A DNA stretch of 6,107 bases from Chloroflexota bacterium (lineage in GTDB: Bacteria > Chloroflexota > Dehalococcoidia > Tepidiformales > Tepidiformaceae), in assembly GCA_963169135.1 (NCBI GenBank), contig CAUJEQ010000082.1, positions 1 through 6,107 of the forward strand. Direction: 5' to 3'. The position numbers were made by a program, and so were the translations under genes. Position 1 is the first letter of the stretch. Each line of letters starts with the position of its first letter. The notes under the pieces are model-generated. The model made no database searches. It saw only the letters and a list, made by a program, of their open reading frames with translations, and was not told where the DNA came from. Below are positions 5,755 through 6,107 of this stretch, piece by piece.

Positions 5755-6107
5755 ATGTGCTTCGCCCACGACGCGCGACCGCCGCTCCCACCCGTTGCCG
5801 GTGCCGCTATCGACACCGATGACCTCGTCCTCGAAGCCGCTGACGGCACGAAGTTCGCCGCGTTTGCCGCCCGTGCTGCCACCCCCAACGGCGCCGGCAT
5901 GGTCGTCCTCCCCGACATCCGCGGCCTCTTCCCCTTCTATGAAGAGCTTGCCATGCGCTTCGCCGAACAGGGCATCAACTCCGTCGCCATCGACTACTTC
6001 GGCCGCACGGCCGGCGTTGGCAAGCGCGCCGCCGATTTCCCCTGGGCGGAGCACGTCCCCCAGACGAAGCAGGACGAGATCGCGCAGGATGTGGCCGCGG
6101 CCGTCGC
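5755..6107 (+). CDS. Dienelactone hydrolase family protein, N-terminal 117 residues (3' end outside window)
   Basis: The frame is open from ATG 5755 to the window edge. The sequence starts MCFAHDARPPLPP and continues with LEAADGTKFAAF, a short strand pair, then MVVLPDIRGLFPFYEELAMRF. That is the first core strand, the oxyanion-side loop and the following helix of alpha/beta hydrolases of the DLH family. GINSVAIDYFGRTAG and FPWAEHVPQ follow, both typical of the bacterial group that carries an MCF start and DYFGRTAG. Family members hydrolyse lactones or esters in the cytoplasm, classically dienelactone to maleylacetate in chlorocatechol breakdown, though many have other substrates. The catalytic Cys (or Ser), Asp and His lie beyond the window and cannot be checked. 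The loop has Asp where classical DLH has the Glu of QEIFG. It starts 66 nt after the matrixin stop on the same strand with no visible terminator, so co-transcription is possible. Confidence 0.88.
   Translation, partial: MCFAHDARPPLPPVAGAAIDTDDLVLEAADGTKFAAFAARAATPNGAGMVVLPDIRGLFPFYEELAMRFAEQGINSVAIDYFGRTAGVGKRAADFPWAEHVPQTKQDEIAQDVAAAV

Overview
The window is dense, GC-rich bacterial DNA with eight protein-coding genes, six complete and two cut by the window edges. There are no RNA genes, insertion sequences or CRISPR arrays. The style suggests a high-GC Chloroflexota member (Dehalococcoidia/Tepidiforma-like) or a similar lineage. Reasons are GTG starts, CaiB/BaiF CoA-transferases, a histidine-motif-family MBL-fold protein, and a secreted protein ending in a Thr/Pro linker plus a terminal LPVLARD tail. 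The taxonomic call is inference from gene content only.

Layout. (1) 1-201 (+) is the 3' end of a beta-ketoacyl-synthase-like gene. Its stop codon directly abuts the stop codon of (2) 202-666 (-), a small protein with one N-terminal membrane segment and no recognised family. (3) 715-2940 (-) encodes a 741-residue tandem family III CoA-transferase; only the first copy keeps the catalytic Asp. (4) 3083-3706 (+) is divergent from it and encodes an MBL-fold protein whose zinc ligands are all gone. (5) 3717-3762 is a perfect 21-bp-stem bidirectional terminator between convergent genes. (6) 3782-4387 (-) is a TetR-family regulator. It is preceded by (7) 4393-4566 (-), a 57-codon ORF with a perfect Shine-Dalgarno sequence, 5 nt upstream of the tetR start. 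(8) 4582-4618 holds two tandem 18-bp TetR-type operators overlapping a TTGACA promoter that drives the small ORF and tetR. (9) 4732-5688 (+) encodes a secreted matrixin-like zinc protease. (10) 5755-6107 (+) is the 5' part of a dienelactone-hydrolase-family gene.

How they may work together. The second operator differs at one specified position from the Bacillus subtilis FadR (TetR-type) consensus as I recall it. With the CoA-transferase and ketoacyl synthase nearby, this suggests (inference) that the TetR protein senses acyl-CoA or lipid status and represses its own small operon. The matrixin and the hydrolase have no visible functional tie to the rest. The most unusual features are the metal-less MBL protein, the half-active tandem CoA-transferase, and the previously uncalled small ORF inside an autoregulated tetR operon.
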